From: Streptomyces sp. NA04227
GTDB taxonomy: Bacteria > Actinomycetota > Actinomycetes > Streptomycetales > Streptomycetaceae
Assembly (NCBI RefSeq): GCF_013364195.1
Contig: NZ_CP054918.1
Span: 1,353,001-1,417,000 of the forward strand
DNA length: 64,000 nt
Direction: 5' to 3'
How positions within the stretch are numbered: position 1 is the first letter of the stretch; the number at the start of each line of letters is the position of its first letter. A program made the translations under genes and the position numbers. The notes under the pieces are model-generated. The model was not told where the DNA came from. It worked only from the letters and a program-made list of their open reading frames with translations, and ran no database searches. Positions 36,528 to 45,824 of the stretch are shown piece by piece.

Positions 36528-36698
36528 ATGGCCAAGAACAAGCGAGAGCGCAAGCAGCCGAAGAGCGAGAGTCAGGCCGAACGCGGCCAGCAGGAAGCTC
36601 AGAAGTCGAGCATGGAGTCGCTGACCCATCCGCAGCAGTCGCAGGGCAGCCCCGCCGACGTCGCCCGCAAGCACCAGCGCCGTTTCGGCCACAACTGA
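36528..36698 (+). CDS. 56-residue basic, Gln-rich protein
   Basis: A short gene with an excellent ribosome binding site (AGGAGGA, 9 bases before the ATG) and good Streptomyces codon use. The product is very hydrophilic: MAKNKRERKQPKSESQAERG is strongly charged, the middle is rich in Gln and Ser, and the end is ARKHQRRFGHN. There is no membrane segment or cysteine. It resembles small intrinsically disordered basic proteins that streptomycetes encode, but I cannot assign a function. It is divergent from the NYN gene, and the roughly 285-base region between them is unusually AT-rich near 36430-36500, as expected for strong promoters. A pair of palindromes and a terminator follow. Confidence 0.85.
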   Translation: MAKNKRERKQPKSESQAERGQQEAQKSSMESLTHPQQSQGSPADVARKHQRRFGHN

Positions 36699-36755
36699 GC
36701 CCGCCGACCGCGGACTTCGGTTTCGCGGACACCGCGGATCTCTGCGGTCTCACTG

Positions 36756-36793
36756 TCGTGTTGTCACAACCTCATCCCTCGTGTTGTCACAAC
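36756..36793. repeat. Tandem GTTGTCACAAC palindromes
   Basis: TCGTGTTGTCACAAC occurs twice, at 36756-36770 and 36779-36793, 23 bases apart. Each copy contains the perfect 11-base palindrome GTTGTCACAAC. The spacing is about two turns of the helix, so bound proteins would lie on one face. They lie between the 56-residue protein gene and the dnaE terminator. Confidence 0.75.
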
Positions 36794-36834
36794 TAATGCT
36801 GTGTGCGAGGCAGTTGGCACCGTCGTGAGAAGTC

Positions 36835-36867
36835 GAGGGGTGCACCCGGTCCACGGGTGCACCCCTC
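36835..36867. terminator. Bidirectional terminator downstream of dnaE
   Basis: GAGGGGTGCACCCG (36835-36848) pairs perfectly with CGGGTGCACCCCTC (36854-36867) around a five-base loop. It lies between the convergent 56-residue gene and dnaE. Confidence 0.85.
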
Positions 36868-36915
36868 ACACGTACGTCTGCGTCCGGTGCCGCTGCGCGC
36901 CGCCGGGCGGGGCCT

Positions 36916-39900
36916 TCAGCCCGCCAGGCAGGACGGGCCGAGCAGCACCTTGAGGTCGCCGAACAGGGCCGGGTCGGGCTGCACCCGGTGCCGGTCGAGC
37001 CGCAGCACGGTGGTCTTGTGGGCGTCCTGGAGGCGGATCCGCACCTCGCTGTTGCCCTTGTGGTGGCTGAGGATCTCGCCGAGCCTGCTGACCATCGGCG
37101 GGGTGACCCGGCCCGAGGGGATCGTGATCACCACGGGGGCGTTCGCCCCGGCCGAGGACAGGTCGGGGACCATCAGCTCCATCGCCACCAGGCGTGGCAC
37201 GTCCTCGCGCTTGTCGAGACGGCCCTTGACGAACACCACGGCGTCCTCGACGAGTTGGGTGGACACCAGCTGGTAGGTCGCCGGGAAGAACATGCACTCG
37301 ATGGAGCCCGCGAGGTCCTCGACGGTGGCGATCGCCCAGGCGTTGCCCTGCTTGGTCATCTTGCGCTGGAGCCCGGAGATGATGCCGCCGATGGTGACCA
37401 CCGCGCCGTCCGCGTGCTCGCCACCGGTGAGCTGGGCGATACCCGCGTCGGTCTTGTCGGACAGGATGTGCTCCAGACCGAACAGCGGGTGGTCGGAGAC
37501 GTACAGGCCGAGCATCTCCCGCTCCTGGGCGAGCAGATACGTCTTCTCCCACTCCTCGTCGGAGAACTCCACGTCCAGGCCGAAGCCCGGCTCGCTGTTG
37601 TCCTCCTCCCCCATCCCGCCGAAGAGGTCGAACTGCCCCTCGGCCTCCTTGCGTTTGACCTGCACGACGTTGTCGATCATGGGCTCGTACTGCGCGGTGA
37701 GGCCCTTGCGGGTGTGCCCCATCTCGTCGAAGGCACCGGCCTTGATCAGCGACTCCGTGGTCCGCTTGTTGCAGGCGATCGCCTCGACCTTGTCGAGGTA
37801 GTCCGGGAAGGAGGTGTACTTCCCCTTGGCCCTGCGGCTCCTGATGATCGACTCGACGACGTTCGTACCGACGTTGCGCACGGCCTCCAGGCCGAAGAGG
37901 ATCACGTCGTCACCCTGTGCGGCGAAGTTGTGCACCGACTCGTTGACGTTCGGCGGCAGCACCTTGATGCCCATACGGCGGCACTCGTTCAGATAGACGG
38001 CCGACTTGTCCTTGTCGTCCTTGACCGAGGTGAGCAGCCCGGCCATGTACTCGGCGGGGTGGTTGGCCTTCAGGTACGCGGTCCAGTACGAGACCAGTCC
38101 GTACGCGGCGGAGTGGGCCTTGTTGAAGGCGTATCCGGCGAAGGGGACCAGGACGTCCCACAGGGCCTGGATGGCCTCGTCGGTGTAGCCCTTCTTGCGG
38201 GCGCCCTCCTGGAAGAGGACGAAGTTCTTGGCCAGTTCGTCGGGCTTCTTCTTGCCCATCACACGGCGCAGGATGTCGGCCTCGCCGAGCGAGTAACCGG
38301 CGATGATCTGGGCGGCCTTCTGCACCTGCTCCTGGTAGACGATCAGGCCGTAGGTGACGCTGAGGACCTCCTGGAGCGGCTCCTCCAGCTCCTTGTGGAT
38401 CGGGGTGATCTCCTGGAGCTTGTTCTTGCGCAGCGCGTAGTTCGTGTGCGAGTCCATGCCCATCGGGCCCGGACGGTAGAGCGCCGACACGGCGGAGATG
38501 TCTTCGAAGTTGTCGGGCTTCATCAGGCGCAGCAGGGAGCGCATCGGGCCGCCGTCGAACTGGAAGACGCCCAGGGTTTCGCCGCGCTGGAGCAGTTCGA
38601 AGGTCTTCGGATCGTCCAGTGGCAGGGCCAGCAGGTCGAGTTCGACGCCCTTGTTGGACTTCACCATCTTGACGGCGTCGTCCATGATCGTGAGGTTGCG
38701 CAGGCCCAGGAAGTCCATCTTGAGCAGGCCGAGCGACTCGCACTGCGGGTAGTCCCACTGGGTGATGGTCACGCCGTCGGTGTGCCGCGTCCACAGCGGG
38801 GCGTGGTCGACGATCGGCTCACTGGACATGATCACGCCGGCGGCGTGCACGCCCATCTGCCGGACCAGGCCCTCGACACCCTTGGCGGTGTCGATGACCT
38901 TCTTCACGTCCGGTTCGTTCTCGTACATGCCCCGGATCTCGCCCGCCTCGCCGTACCGCGGGTGAGTGGGGTTGGTGATGCCGTCGAGGTCGATGCCCTT
39001 GCCGAGGACGTCGGCGGGCATCGCCTTGGTCAGCCGGTCGCCCATCGCGTACGGGTAACCGAGCACGCGGGCCGAGTCCTTGATGGCGTTCTTGGCCTTG
39101 ATCTTGCCGTAGGTGCCGATCATGGCGACCTTGTCGGCGCCGTACTTCTCCGTCACGTACCGGATCACCTCGACGCGCCTGCGCTCGTCGAAGTCGATGT
39201 CGACATCGGGCATGGAGACGCGCTCGGGGTTGAGGAAGCGCTCGAAGATCAGGCCGTGCGGGATCGGGTCGAGGTCGGTGATGCCCATCGCGTACGCCAC
39301 GATCGAACCGGCCGCGGAGCCTCGGCCAGGGCCCACCGCGATGCCCTGCTCCTTCGCCCACATGATGAAGTCGGCGACCACCAGGAAGTAGCCCGGGAAG
39401 CCCATCGAGATGATGACGTCCATCTCGTACTCGGCCTGCTTCTGGCGGTCCTCGGGGACGCCGCCGGGGAAGCGCCGCGCCATGCCCCGGCGGACCTCCT
39501 CCTGGAACCAGGTGACCTCGGTGAAGCCCTCGGGGATCTCGAACTTCGGCATGAGGTCGCGCTTCTCGAACATGCCGGTGGTGTCGATCTGTTCGGCCAC
39601 CAGGAGGGTGTTGGCGCAGCCCTCCTGCCACGCGTCCGAGGAGTCGATGGCGTACATCTCGTCGGTGGACTTGAGGTAGTAGCCGGTGCCGTCGAACCGG
39701 AAGCGGTCCGGGTCGGAGAGGTTCTTGCCGGTCTGGATGCACAGCAGGGCGTCGTGCGCCCCGGCCTCGTGGGAGTAGGTGTAGTGCGAGTCGTTGGTGA
39801 CCAGCGGGGGGATGCCGAGCTTCTTGCCGACCTCCAGGAGGCCGTCGCGGACCCGGCGCTCGATCTCGATGCCGTGGTCCATCAGTTCCAGGAAGTAGCG

Positions 39901-40509
39901 GTCCTTGCCGAAGATGTCCTGGTACTCGGAGGCCGCCTTGAGCGCCTCGTCGAACTGGCCGAGGCGCAGCCGGGTCTGGAGTTCGCCGGAGGGGCAGCCG
40001 GTGGAGGCGATCAGGCCCTCGGACCACTGGGAGATGGTCTCCTTGTCCATCCGGGGCCACTTCTGCAGCCAGCCCTCGGCGTACGCGTCGGAGGAGAGCC
40101 TGAAGAGGTTGTGCAGTCCGGTGGAGTTCGCCGCCCAGATGGTCTTGTGGGTGTAACCACCCGAACCCGAGACGTCGTCGCGCTTCTGGTGCGGCTGGCC
40201 CCACTGGATCTTGCGCTTGGTGCGCCGCGACTCGGGCGCCACGTACGCCTCGATGCCGATGATCGGGGTGACCCCGGACTTCTTGGCCGTGTGGAAGAAG
40301 TCGTAGGCACCGTGCAGGTTGCCGTGATCGCTCATGGCGATATGCGTCATGCCCATCTCGTTGCAGGCATTGAACATGTCCTTGAGCCGCGCGGCACCGT
40401 CCAGCAGCGAGTACTGCGTGTGCACGTGCAGGTGCGTGAACGGCGGCTTCCCGGCGGGAACGGACGAGTCGGCCACGGCGGAAGCCTCCAGCGGAACTTT
40501 CGACGACAT
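36916..40509 (-). CDS. dnaE: DNA polymerase III alpha subunit
   Basis: DnaE1 is the essential replicative polymerase of the chromosome. The 1197-residue product starts with a PHP domain (FTHLHVHTQYSLLDGAARL, residues about 24-42; MSDHGNLHGAYDFF). The catalytic palm carries GPGRGSAAGSIVAYAMGITDLDPI and PDVDIDFDERRR with the metal-binding acidic residues. KAHSAAYGLVSYWTAYLKANHPAEYMAGLL belongs to the thumb/fingers region. The OB fold (VTIGGIISGLQRKMTKQGNAWAIATVEDLAGSIECMFFP) and C-terminal tau-binding region complete it. The ATG at 40509 gives MSSKVPLEASAVADSSVPAG; its ribosome binding site is weak. The upstream gene at 40833 is divergent. Confidence 0.97.
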   Translation of the reverse strand: MSSKVPLEASAVADSSVPAGKPPFTHLHVHTQYSLLDGAARLKDMFNACNEMGMTHIAMSDHGNLHGAYDFFHTAKKSGVTPIIGIEAYVAPESRRTKRKIQWGQPHQKRDDVSGSGGYTHKTIWAANSTGLHNLFRLSSDAYAEGWLQKWPRMDKETISQWSEGLIASTGCPSGELQTRLRLGQFDEALKAASEYQDIFGKDRYFLELMDHGIEIERRVRDGLLEVGKKLGIPPLVTNDSHYTYSHEAGAHDALLCIQTGKNLSDPDRFRFDGTGYYLKSTDEMYAIDSSDAWQEGCANTLLVAEQIDTTGMFEKRDLMPKFEIPEGFTEVTWFQEEVRRGMARRFPGGVPEDRQKQAEYEMDVIISMGFPGYFLVVADFIMWAKEQGIAVGPGRGSAAGSIVAYAMGITDLDPIPHGLIFERFLNPERVSMPDVDIDFDERRRVEVIRYVTEKYGADKVAMIGTYGKIKAKNAIKDSARVLGYPYAMGDRLTKAMPADVLGKGIDLDGITNPTHPRYGEAGEIRGMYENEPDVKKVIDTAKGVEGLVRQMGVHAAGVIMSSEPIVDHAPLWTRHTDGVTITQWDYPQCESLGLLKMDFLGLRNLTIMDDAVKMVKSNKGVELDLLALPLDDPKTFELLQRGETLGVFQFDGGPMRSLLRLMKPDNFEDISAVSALYRPGPMGMDSHTNYALRKNKLQEITPIHKELEEPLQEVLSVTYGLIVYQEQVQKAAQIIAGYSLGEADILRRVMGKKKPDELAKNFVLFQEGARKKGYTDEAIQALWDVLVPFAGYAFNKAHSAAYGLVSYWTAYLKANHPAEYMAGLLTSVKDDKDKSAVYLNECRRMGIKVLPPNVNESVHNFAAQGDDVILFGLEAVRNVGTNVVESIIRSRRAKGKYTSFPDYLDKVEAIACNKRTTESLIKAGAFDEMGHTRKGLTAQYEPMIDNVVQVKRKEAEGQFDLFGGMGEEDNSEPGFGLDVEFSDEEWEKTYLLAQEREMLGLYVSDHPLFGLEHILSDKTDAGIAQLTGGEHADGAVVTIGGIISGLQRKMTKQGNAWAIATVEDLAGSIECMFFPATYQLVSTQLVEDAVVFVKGRLDKREDVPRLVAMELMVPDLSSAGANAPVVITIPSGRVTPPMVSRLGEILSHHKGNSEVRIRLQDAHKTTVLRLDRHRVQPDPALFGDLKVLLGPSCLAG

Positions 40510-40832
40510 GTGTGCGACGTCCCGCCGACAGCACGGAAACCGACACGGACGACCGGCACGCGAAGCGCTCCGCGGACAGTCCGGCGGGACAGCCACGAAG
40601 TCTACTGACGGCCACTGACAGCCGGGTCCCGCGCACGGACTCCCCGGGCGGGGAGCGGGTGACGCGGGCGGGCACTCCCGCGTACCTTCGAGCGTTGGAA
40701 GGGATCGGAGCCCCCGGGTCCGGAAGTACGTACGACCCCGCCCGGCTGCCCCTTCCCGTACACGGTGCACGGCCCCGCGCCCGCGAGCGCGTTCCCGAGG
40801 CACCTTCGTCCCGTCCCAGGAGGCATCCACCG

Positions 40833-42161
40833 ATGTCGGTCCCGCAGCCCGCCGCCGAAGCGCGCGGGGAGCAGATCCTCAGCGTTTTCGACACCGCGTT
40901 CGGCGAGCTCCTCGCCGCCGACCCGGCCGCCTTCCGTGTGAAGTTCCGGAAGATGGCCTCCTCGGCCTTCGCCTTCTACCGAGGCACCGCCTGCCTCTTC
41001 TACGAGGACCTGGAGGGGGACCGGGAGGGCGGCCCGTACCTGGACGAGCGCACCGCGCGGGTGTGGATCCACGGCGACCTGCACGCCGAGAACTTCGGCA
41101 CCTACATGGACTCCCAGGGCCGTCTGATCTTCAACGTCAACGACTTCGACGAGGCCTATGTGGGCCCCTTCACCTGGGACCTCAAGCGCTTCGCCGCCTC
41201 CATCGCGCTGATCGGGTACGCCAAGGCGCTCAGCGACGAGCAGATCACCGAGCTGGTCCGGATCTACGCCACCGCCTACCGGGAGCGGGTGCGCGCCCTG
41301 GCCACCGGCGCCAAGGACGACGAGGTGCCGCCGTTCACCCTGGACACCGCGCAGGGTCCGCTCCTGGACGCGCTGCGTGACGCGCGCGCCTTGACCCGGT
41401 TCGGTCTGCTCGACTCGATGACCGAGATCCGCGAGTTCGAGCGGCGCTTCGCGGCCGGCGGCGGCGCGGTCGAGCTGGACGCGGCGACCCGCTACAAGGT
41501 GCTAGCCGCCTTCGACGGCTACCTGGAGACGCTGCCCGAGTCCTCGCTGAGCCGCCCCGACTCCTACCGCGTCAAGGACGTCGTCGGGCGCCGCGGCATC
41601 GGCATCGGCTCGGCGGGGCTGCCCTCGTACAACATCCTGCTCGAGGGCAACAGCGACGCCCTGGAGAACGACGTCGTGATCTATATGAAGCAGGCGCAGA
41701 CGCCGGCCGTCTCGCGGCACATCACGGACCCGGCGATCCGCGGCTACTTCCGGCACGAGGGCCACCGCACGGTGATCTCGCAGCGCTCGCTCCAGGCGCA
41801 CGCCGACCCGTGGCTGGGCTGGACCGAGCTGAACGGCGCGGGCCAGCTGGTCGCCGAGGTCTCGCCGTACGCGGTGGACCTGGACTGGTCGGACATCGAC
41901 GACCCGGTGGAGATCGCGGCCGTGGTCGCGGACCTCGGCCGGGCGACGGCCACCATGCACTCGGCCGCCGACGACGAGAGCGGCCACTCCGAGCTGGTGC
42001 CGTTCTCCACCGAGCGGGCCATCGACGCCGCGATCGCCGCGGACGAGGCGGGCTTCGGCGAGCTCCTGGTGGACTTCGCGCACGCCTACGGCGCACGGGC
42101 CCGCGCGGACCACCAGATCTTCGTGGACCTGTTCCGCAACGGCCGTATCACCGGGGTCTGA
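40833..42161 (+). CDS. DUF2252 family protein (kinase-like fold)
   Basis: A 442-residue DUF2252 protein. RVWIHGDLHAENFGTYMDSQGRLIFNVNDFDEAYVGPFTWDLKRFAASI (about residues 76-125) mirrors the catalytic and metal-binding loops of aminoglycoside phosphotransferase-like kinases (HGDLHxxN then NDFD). The N-terminal PAAFRVKFRKMASSAFAFYRGTACLFYEDL and GIGSAGLPSYNILLEGNSDALENDVVIYMKQAQTPAVSRHI are also family blocks; the latter holds the lysine expected for ATP. The substrate is unknown. The ATG at 40833 follows AGGAGG. It is divergent from dnaE and followed by a membrane protein gene about 210 bases later. Confidence 0.9.
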   Translation: MSVPQPAAEARGEQILSVFDTAFGELLAADPAAFRVKFRKMASSAFAFYRGTACLFYEDLEGDREGGPYLDERTARVWIHGDLHAENFGTYMDSQGRLIFNVNDFDEAYVGPFTWDLKRFAASIALIGYAKALSDEQITELVRIYATAYRERVRALATGAKDDEVPPFTLDTAQGPLLDALRDARALTRFGLLDSMTEIREFERRFAAGGGAVELDAATRYKVLAAFDGYLETLPESSLSRPDSYRVKDVVGRRGIGIGSAGLPSYNILLEGNSDALENDVVIYMKQAQTPAVSRHITDPAIRGYFRHEGHRTVISQRSLQAHADPWLGWTELNGAGQLVAEVSPYAVDLDWSDIDDPVEIAAVVADLGRATATMHSAADDESGHSELVPFSTERAIDAAIAADEAGFGELLVDFAHAYGARARADHQIFVDLFRNGRITGV

Positions 42162-42370
42162 AGCACCTCGGTCGGCGCCGAAGTCCGGGCGGCGCGGCAC
42201 GGCCAGCGGAGATCGAGCGGCGCGGCACGGCCCCACAGCGTCTCTTTAGGAGGCCCTTACCCGGGGCCGTGCCACACTCCTGGTCGGCGACCGACAACCA
42301 CGAGACGAGCGAACGGGACGACGCGCCCGGCACGAGCCGGAGGGCGCGGGAAGGGCGAGGGCGGACGGCA

Positions 42371-43057
42371 GTGGACCTCACACGGACGGCACCCCGGGTG
42401 GTGCGCGCGGCGCTCTTCACGGCGCTCGTCGTGCTGCTCTCCGCGGCCTCCCATGTGCTGCTGTCCCGGGCGCCGCTCCCGCTGAGCACCGTCGCCGCCA
42501 TCGCGGCGGGCGTGTTCGCGGTCTCCTACGCCTTCGCCGGACGCGTGCGCGGCTTCGGCCGTACGGCCGCCCTGTTCGTCCCGCTCGAACTGGCCGCCGA
42601 CACCGTCTTCACCGCCGGGCAGCACGCCTGTTACGGCCCGGCCGGCGGACCGGTGACCGGGCCGCTGCGCTCCCTGGGCTTCGACGCGCTGTGCGGCAGC
42701 CCCGTCGGGACCCCGCTCGCACAGGTGGCGGGCGGCCCCGGCCGGGGCGCCGCCGAGGTCCTCGCGCACACCAATCCGGCGGTGCCCTGGCTGCTGCTCG
42801 CCGCGCACGTCACCGTCGGCCTGCTCGCGACCGCCTGGCTGCGGCGGGGCGAGCGCGCCCTGGCCGAGCTGCTCCGGGCGGCCGCCCTCAGCGGCTTCCG
42901 CCCGCTGCTGCTCGCGCTCACCGGTGTCCGGGCGTACCGCCTGCCGCCGCGCCGGCTCCGGGCCAGGACGTTCCGTGTTCCGTCGGCACGCTCCCGACTG
43001 TGGGTGCACTCCGTGGGGCGGCGTGGGCCGCCTCGGCCGGTCCTCACCACCGGCTGA
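42371..43057 (+). CDS. Membrane protein of unknown function
   Basis: A 228-residue protein with hydrophobic segments at about 13-33, 37-57, 60-78 and 130-155. A loop between them has two cysteines (QHACYGPAGGPVTGPLRSLGFDALCGSPVG), possibly a disulfide outside the cell. The C-terminal 60 residues are basic and rich in Arg and Pro. I do not recognise a named family; its place before a DsbA-like gene on the same strand, only 57 bases away, suggests a link to redox or envelope protein folding, but this is inference. The GTG start at 42371 follows GGGCGAGGGCGG. Confidence 0.7.
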   Translation: MDLTRTAPRVVRAALFTALVVLLSAASHVLLSRAPLPLSTVAAIAAGVFAVSYAFAGRVRGFGRTAALFVPLELAADTVFTAGQHACYGPAGGPVTGPLRSLGFDALCGSPVGTPLAQVAGGPGRGAAEVLAHTNPAVPWLLLAAHVTVGLLATAWLRRGERALAELLRAAALSGFRPLLLALTGVRAYRLPPRRLRARTFRVPSARSRLWVHSVGRRGPPRPVLTTG

Positions 43058-43114
43058 CCCGCGCGGGCCTTGTGCGCCCGCGCTCCCACGCATTCCACGG
43101 AGCGGAACACCACC

Positions 43115-43933
43115 ATGAGCAAGAGGAACAGCCAGGCCGCGAAGCAGGCGGCCCGCGAGCGCATGCGCGCCGAGCGCGAGCGCCAGGCCAAGAAGGACAA
43201 GATGCGGCGGCAGTTGATCGTCGCGGGCGCCATCGTCGGCGTCCTCGCCGCCTCGGGCGGCATCGGCTACGCCGTCGTCCAGAGCAACAAGCCCGGCTAC
43301 TGGGAGTCCGCCAAGGACAACCCGCTGGTCAAGCCCACGAACACCAGCGGCGAGAACGGCACCACCGTCCTCCTCGGCAAGGACAGCGCCAAGAAGACCC
43401 TGAAGCTCTACGAGGACTCGCGCTGCCCGGTCTGTGCGCAGTTCGAGCAGCAGGTCGGCCCGGAGATCGACAAGGACCTGGCCGACGGCAAGTACCGGAT
43501 CCAGTACATCGGCGCCACCTTCATCGACAAGGGCGCCCCGGGTGAGGGCTCGCGCAACGCGCTCAGCGCGCTGGGCGCCGCGCTGAACGTCGGCGAGGAC
43601 GCGTTCCTCGACTACAAGGCCCAGCTGTACTCGGCGAAGTTCCACCCCTCGGAGCAGGACGACAAGTTCAAGTCGGACGCGTATCTGCTGAAGGTCGCCG
43701 AGCAGGTGCCCGAGCTGAAGGGCAACGCCGCGTTCCGCAAGGCGGTTCAGGCCGGTACGTACGACCGCTGGGCGCTGGAGATGTCGGACACCTTCACCAA
43801 GAACAAGGACGGGGTGGACGGCACTCCCTCCCTCGTCATGAACGGCAAGAAGCTGACCGGCGACGACAACGAGCACGCGCCGATGACTGTGCCGGAGTTC
43901 CGCAAGGCGGTCGATGCCGCGCTGAAGGGATAA
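43115..43933 (+). CDS. Membrane-anchored DsbA-like protein, CPVC active site
   Basis: A 272-residue protein with a basic N-terminus (KQAARERMRAERERQAKKDKMRR), a membrane helix at about 30-50 and an extracytoplasmic thioredoxin-fold domain. The active site is YEDSRCPVCAQFEQQVG near residues 104-120, and GTPSLVMNGKKLTG near 240 holds the cis-proline. It is a paralogue of the protein at 9530-10309, whose active site is CPAC; differences in the two central residues usually shift redox potential. The ATG at 43115 (MSKRNSQAAKQ) lies behind GGAGCGG. A strong terminator follows. Confidence 0.88.
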   Translation: MSKRNSQAAKQAARERMRAERERQAKKDKMRRQLIVAGAIVGVLAASGGIGYAVVQSNKPGYWESAKDNPLVKPTNTSGENGTTVLLGKDSAKKTLKLYEDSRCPVCAQFEQQVGPEIDKDLADGKYRIQYIGATFIDKGAPGEGSRNALSALGAALNVGEDAFLDYKAQLYSAKFHPSEQDDKFKSDAYLLKVAEQVPELKGNAAFRKAVQAGTYDRWALEMSDTFTKNKDGVDGTPSLVMNGKKLTGDDNEHAPMTVPEFRKAVDAALKG

Positions 43934-43949
43934 ACCCGGCGAAGCCGAG

Positions 43950-43991
43950 CTGAAAAGCGGGCGAACTCTTTCGAGTTCGCCCGCTCTTCAG
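43950..43991 (+). terminator. Strong terminator after the CPVC protein gene
   Basis: AGCGGGCGAACTC (43956-43968) pairs perfectly with GAGTTCGCCCGCT (43973-43985) around TTTC. After one mismatch, CTGAA (43950-43954) pairs with TTCAG (43987-43991). It separates this gene from phoD. Confidence 0.9.
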
Positions 43992-43995
43992 TACA

Positions 43996-44017
43996 ACCGG
44001 TCAGTAACCTGACCGGT
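43996..44017 (+). promoter_or_regulatory. phoD leaderless promoter within a palindrome
   Basis: ACCGGTCAG (43996-44004) and CTGACCGGT (44009-44017) are perfect inverted repeats around TAAC. The TANNNT -10 box TAACCT (44005-44010) spans the loop and ends eight bases before the GTG at 44019. The minus strand reads GTTCACGACCG from 44023 back to 44013, partly like an 11-base PHO-box unit. No good -35 box is visible, as in activator-dependent promoters. Confidence 0.6.
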
Positions 44018-44018
44018 C

Positions 44019-45674
44019 GTGAACAATTCTCACTTCCCCGAGCCCCAGTCCCCCGGGGCACCGGCCCCGCGCCGCCGCACCGTTGTCAAGGCCGCCGCCA
44101 CCACCGCGGTCCTCGCCCCGCTCGCCGCGGGTGCCCTTCAGCCGACGGCCCACGCCGCCACCGGCCCCAGCTTTTCGCACGGTGTCGCCTCCGGCGACCC
44201 GCTCCCCGACGGCGTCCTGCTGTGGACGCGTGTGACCCCCACGGCCGAGGCCGTCCCCGGCTCCGGCAAGGGCCCGGACACCGAGGTGAGCTGGGAGGTC
44301 GCGGAGGACAAGGACTTCCAGCGGATCGTGGTGCGCGGCAGCACCACCAGCCGCGCGGCCACCGACCACACGGTGAAGGCCGATGTGCGCGGCCTGCGCC
44401 CGGCCACCGCGTACTGGTACCGCTTCCGCGCCGGTGACGTCGTCTCGGCGGTCGGGCGCACCCGTACCACCGCGACCCACGACGCCGACGTGTCCGGCGT
44501 GCGCTTCGGTGTCGTCTCGTGCTCCAACTGGGAGGCGGGGTACTTCTCCTCGTACCGCCACCTCGCCGCGCGCGGCGACCTGGACGCCGTGCTCCACCTC
44601 GGCGACTACATCTACGAGTACGGCACCGGCGAGTACCCCGAGAAGGGCGTCCGCGCGACGAGCCCGGCGCACGAGATTCTGACGCTGGCCGACTACCGCA
44701 CCCGGCACGGCAGTTACAAGACGGACGCCGATCTGCTCGCGCTGCACGCCAGGCACCCGGTGATCGCGATGTGGGACGACCACGAGATCGCCAACGACAC
44801 CTGGGCGGGCGGCGCGGAGAACCACACCCCCGGCACCGAGGGCGACTGGGCGCAGCGTCAGGCGGCGGCCAAGCAGGCGTACTTCGAGTGGATGCCGGTG
44901 CGTCCCTCCACCGAGGGCACCACCTACCGGCGGCTGCGTTTCGGCAAGCTCGCCGATCTGCACCTGCTCGACCTGCGGTCGTTCCGCTCGCAGCAGGTGG
45001 GCGTGGGCAACGGCGATGTGGACTCGCCCGAGCGCACCCTCACCGGGCGCAAGCAGCTCGACTGGCTGAAGGCGGGCCTGTCCGCCTCGCAGACCTCCTG
45101 GCGGCTCGTCGGCACCTCGGTGATGATCTCGCCGATGGCCTTCGGCTCGCTGCCCGCCGAGTTGCTCAAGCCGCTGCTCGAACTCCTCGGTCTGCCCTCG
45201 CAGGGTCTCGCCGTCAACACCGACCAGTGGGACGGCTACACCCACGACCGTGCGGAACTCCTGGGCCACCTCCAGGCGCAGGCGATCCGCAACACCGTCT
45301 TCCTCACCGGTGACATCCACATGGCCTTCGCCAACGAGGTCCCGGTGAAGGCGGGTACCTACCCGTTGTCGGGCAGTGCGGCCACCGAGTTCGTGGTGAC
45401 CTCGGTGACCTCGGACAACATCGACGACATCGTCGGGTCCTGGGCCTCCCCCCTCGCGGAGGGCGCCATCAAGCTCGCCAACCGGCACATCAAGTGGCTC
45501 GACATGGACTCGCACGGTTACGGCGTCCTCGATGTGACCGCCCAGGCCTCGCAGATGGACTACTACGTGGTCTCCGACCGCGAGGACCCGGCGGCGACGG
45601 TCTCCTGGACCCGCGGTTACCGCACCCCGAGCGGCACCCAGAAGGTGGAGCGGGCGAACGCTCCGGTGCGCTGA
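44019..45674 (+). CDS. phoD: Secreted alkaline phosphatase/phosphodiesterase PhoD
   Basis: PhoD releases phosphate from phosphomonoesters and diesters outside the cell and is a hallmark of phosphate starvation. The 551-residue product has a Tat signal (RRRTVVK at residues 18-24, hydrophobic core, likely cleavage after AHA at 46). An N-terminal PhoD beta domain precedes the metallophosphatase domain, with [49 protein letters not shown] and [13 protein letters not shown] providing metal ligands. The GTG start has no ribosome binding site but lies eight bases after a -10 box. In S. coelicolor phoD expression depends on PhoP; whether the element here is a PHO box is unproven. Confidence 0.95.
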   Translation: MNNSHFPEPQSPGAPAPRRRTVVKAAATTAVLAPLAAGALQPTAHAATGPSFSHGVASGDPLPDGVLLWTRVTPTAEAVPGSGKGPDTEVSWEVAEDKDFQRIVVRGSTTSRAATDHTVKADVRGLRPATAYWYRFRAGDVVSAVGRTRTTATHDADVSGVRFGVVSCSNWEAGYFSSYRHLAARGDLDAVLHLGDYIYEYGTGEYPEKGVRATSPAHEILTLADYRTRHGSYKTDADLLALHARHPVIAMWDDHEIANDTWAGGAENHTPGTEGDWAQRQAAAKQAYFEWMPVRPSTEGTTYRRLRFGKLADLHLLDLRSFRSQQVGVGNGDVDSPERTLTGRKQLDWLKAGLSASQTSWRLVGTSVMISPMAFGSLPAELLKPLLELLGLPSQGLAVNTDQWDGYTHDRAELLGHLQAQAIRNTVFLTGDIHMAFANEVPVKAGTYPLSGSAATEFVVTSVTSDNIDDIVGSWASPLAEGAIKLANRHIKWLDMDSHGYGVLDVTAQASQMDYYVVSDREDPAATVSWTRGYRTPSGTQKVERANAPVR

Positions 45675-45762
45675 TCGGGCAATTCCCACAGGGTGCACCG
45701 ACTTTGGGAGCTTTGACCGAACGTTTTCAGCCATCCTCCCTCTGCGTTTCCCTGTGATCACA

Positions 45763-45824
45763 CCCCTGTGACGGCTGGCCCCCTCCGGACGCTCGAATCC
45801 GGACACACCCACCCGTCACAGGGG
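45763..45824 (+). terminator. Terminator downstream of phoD
   Basis: CCCCTGTGACGG (45763-45774) pairs perfectly with CCGTCACAGGGG (45813-45824), followed by TTTTCT. The 38-base loop contains a second hairpin, TCCGGA at 45784 and 45798. It ends the phoD transcript about 90 bases past the stop. Confidence 0.8.
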
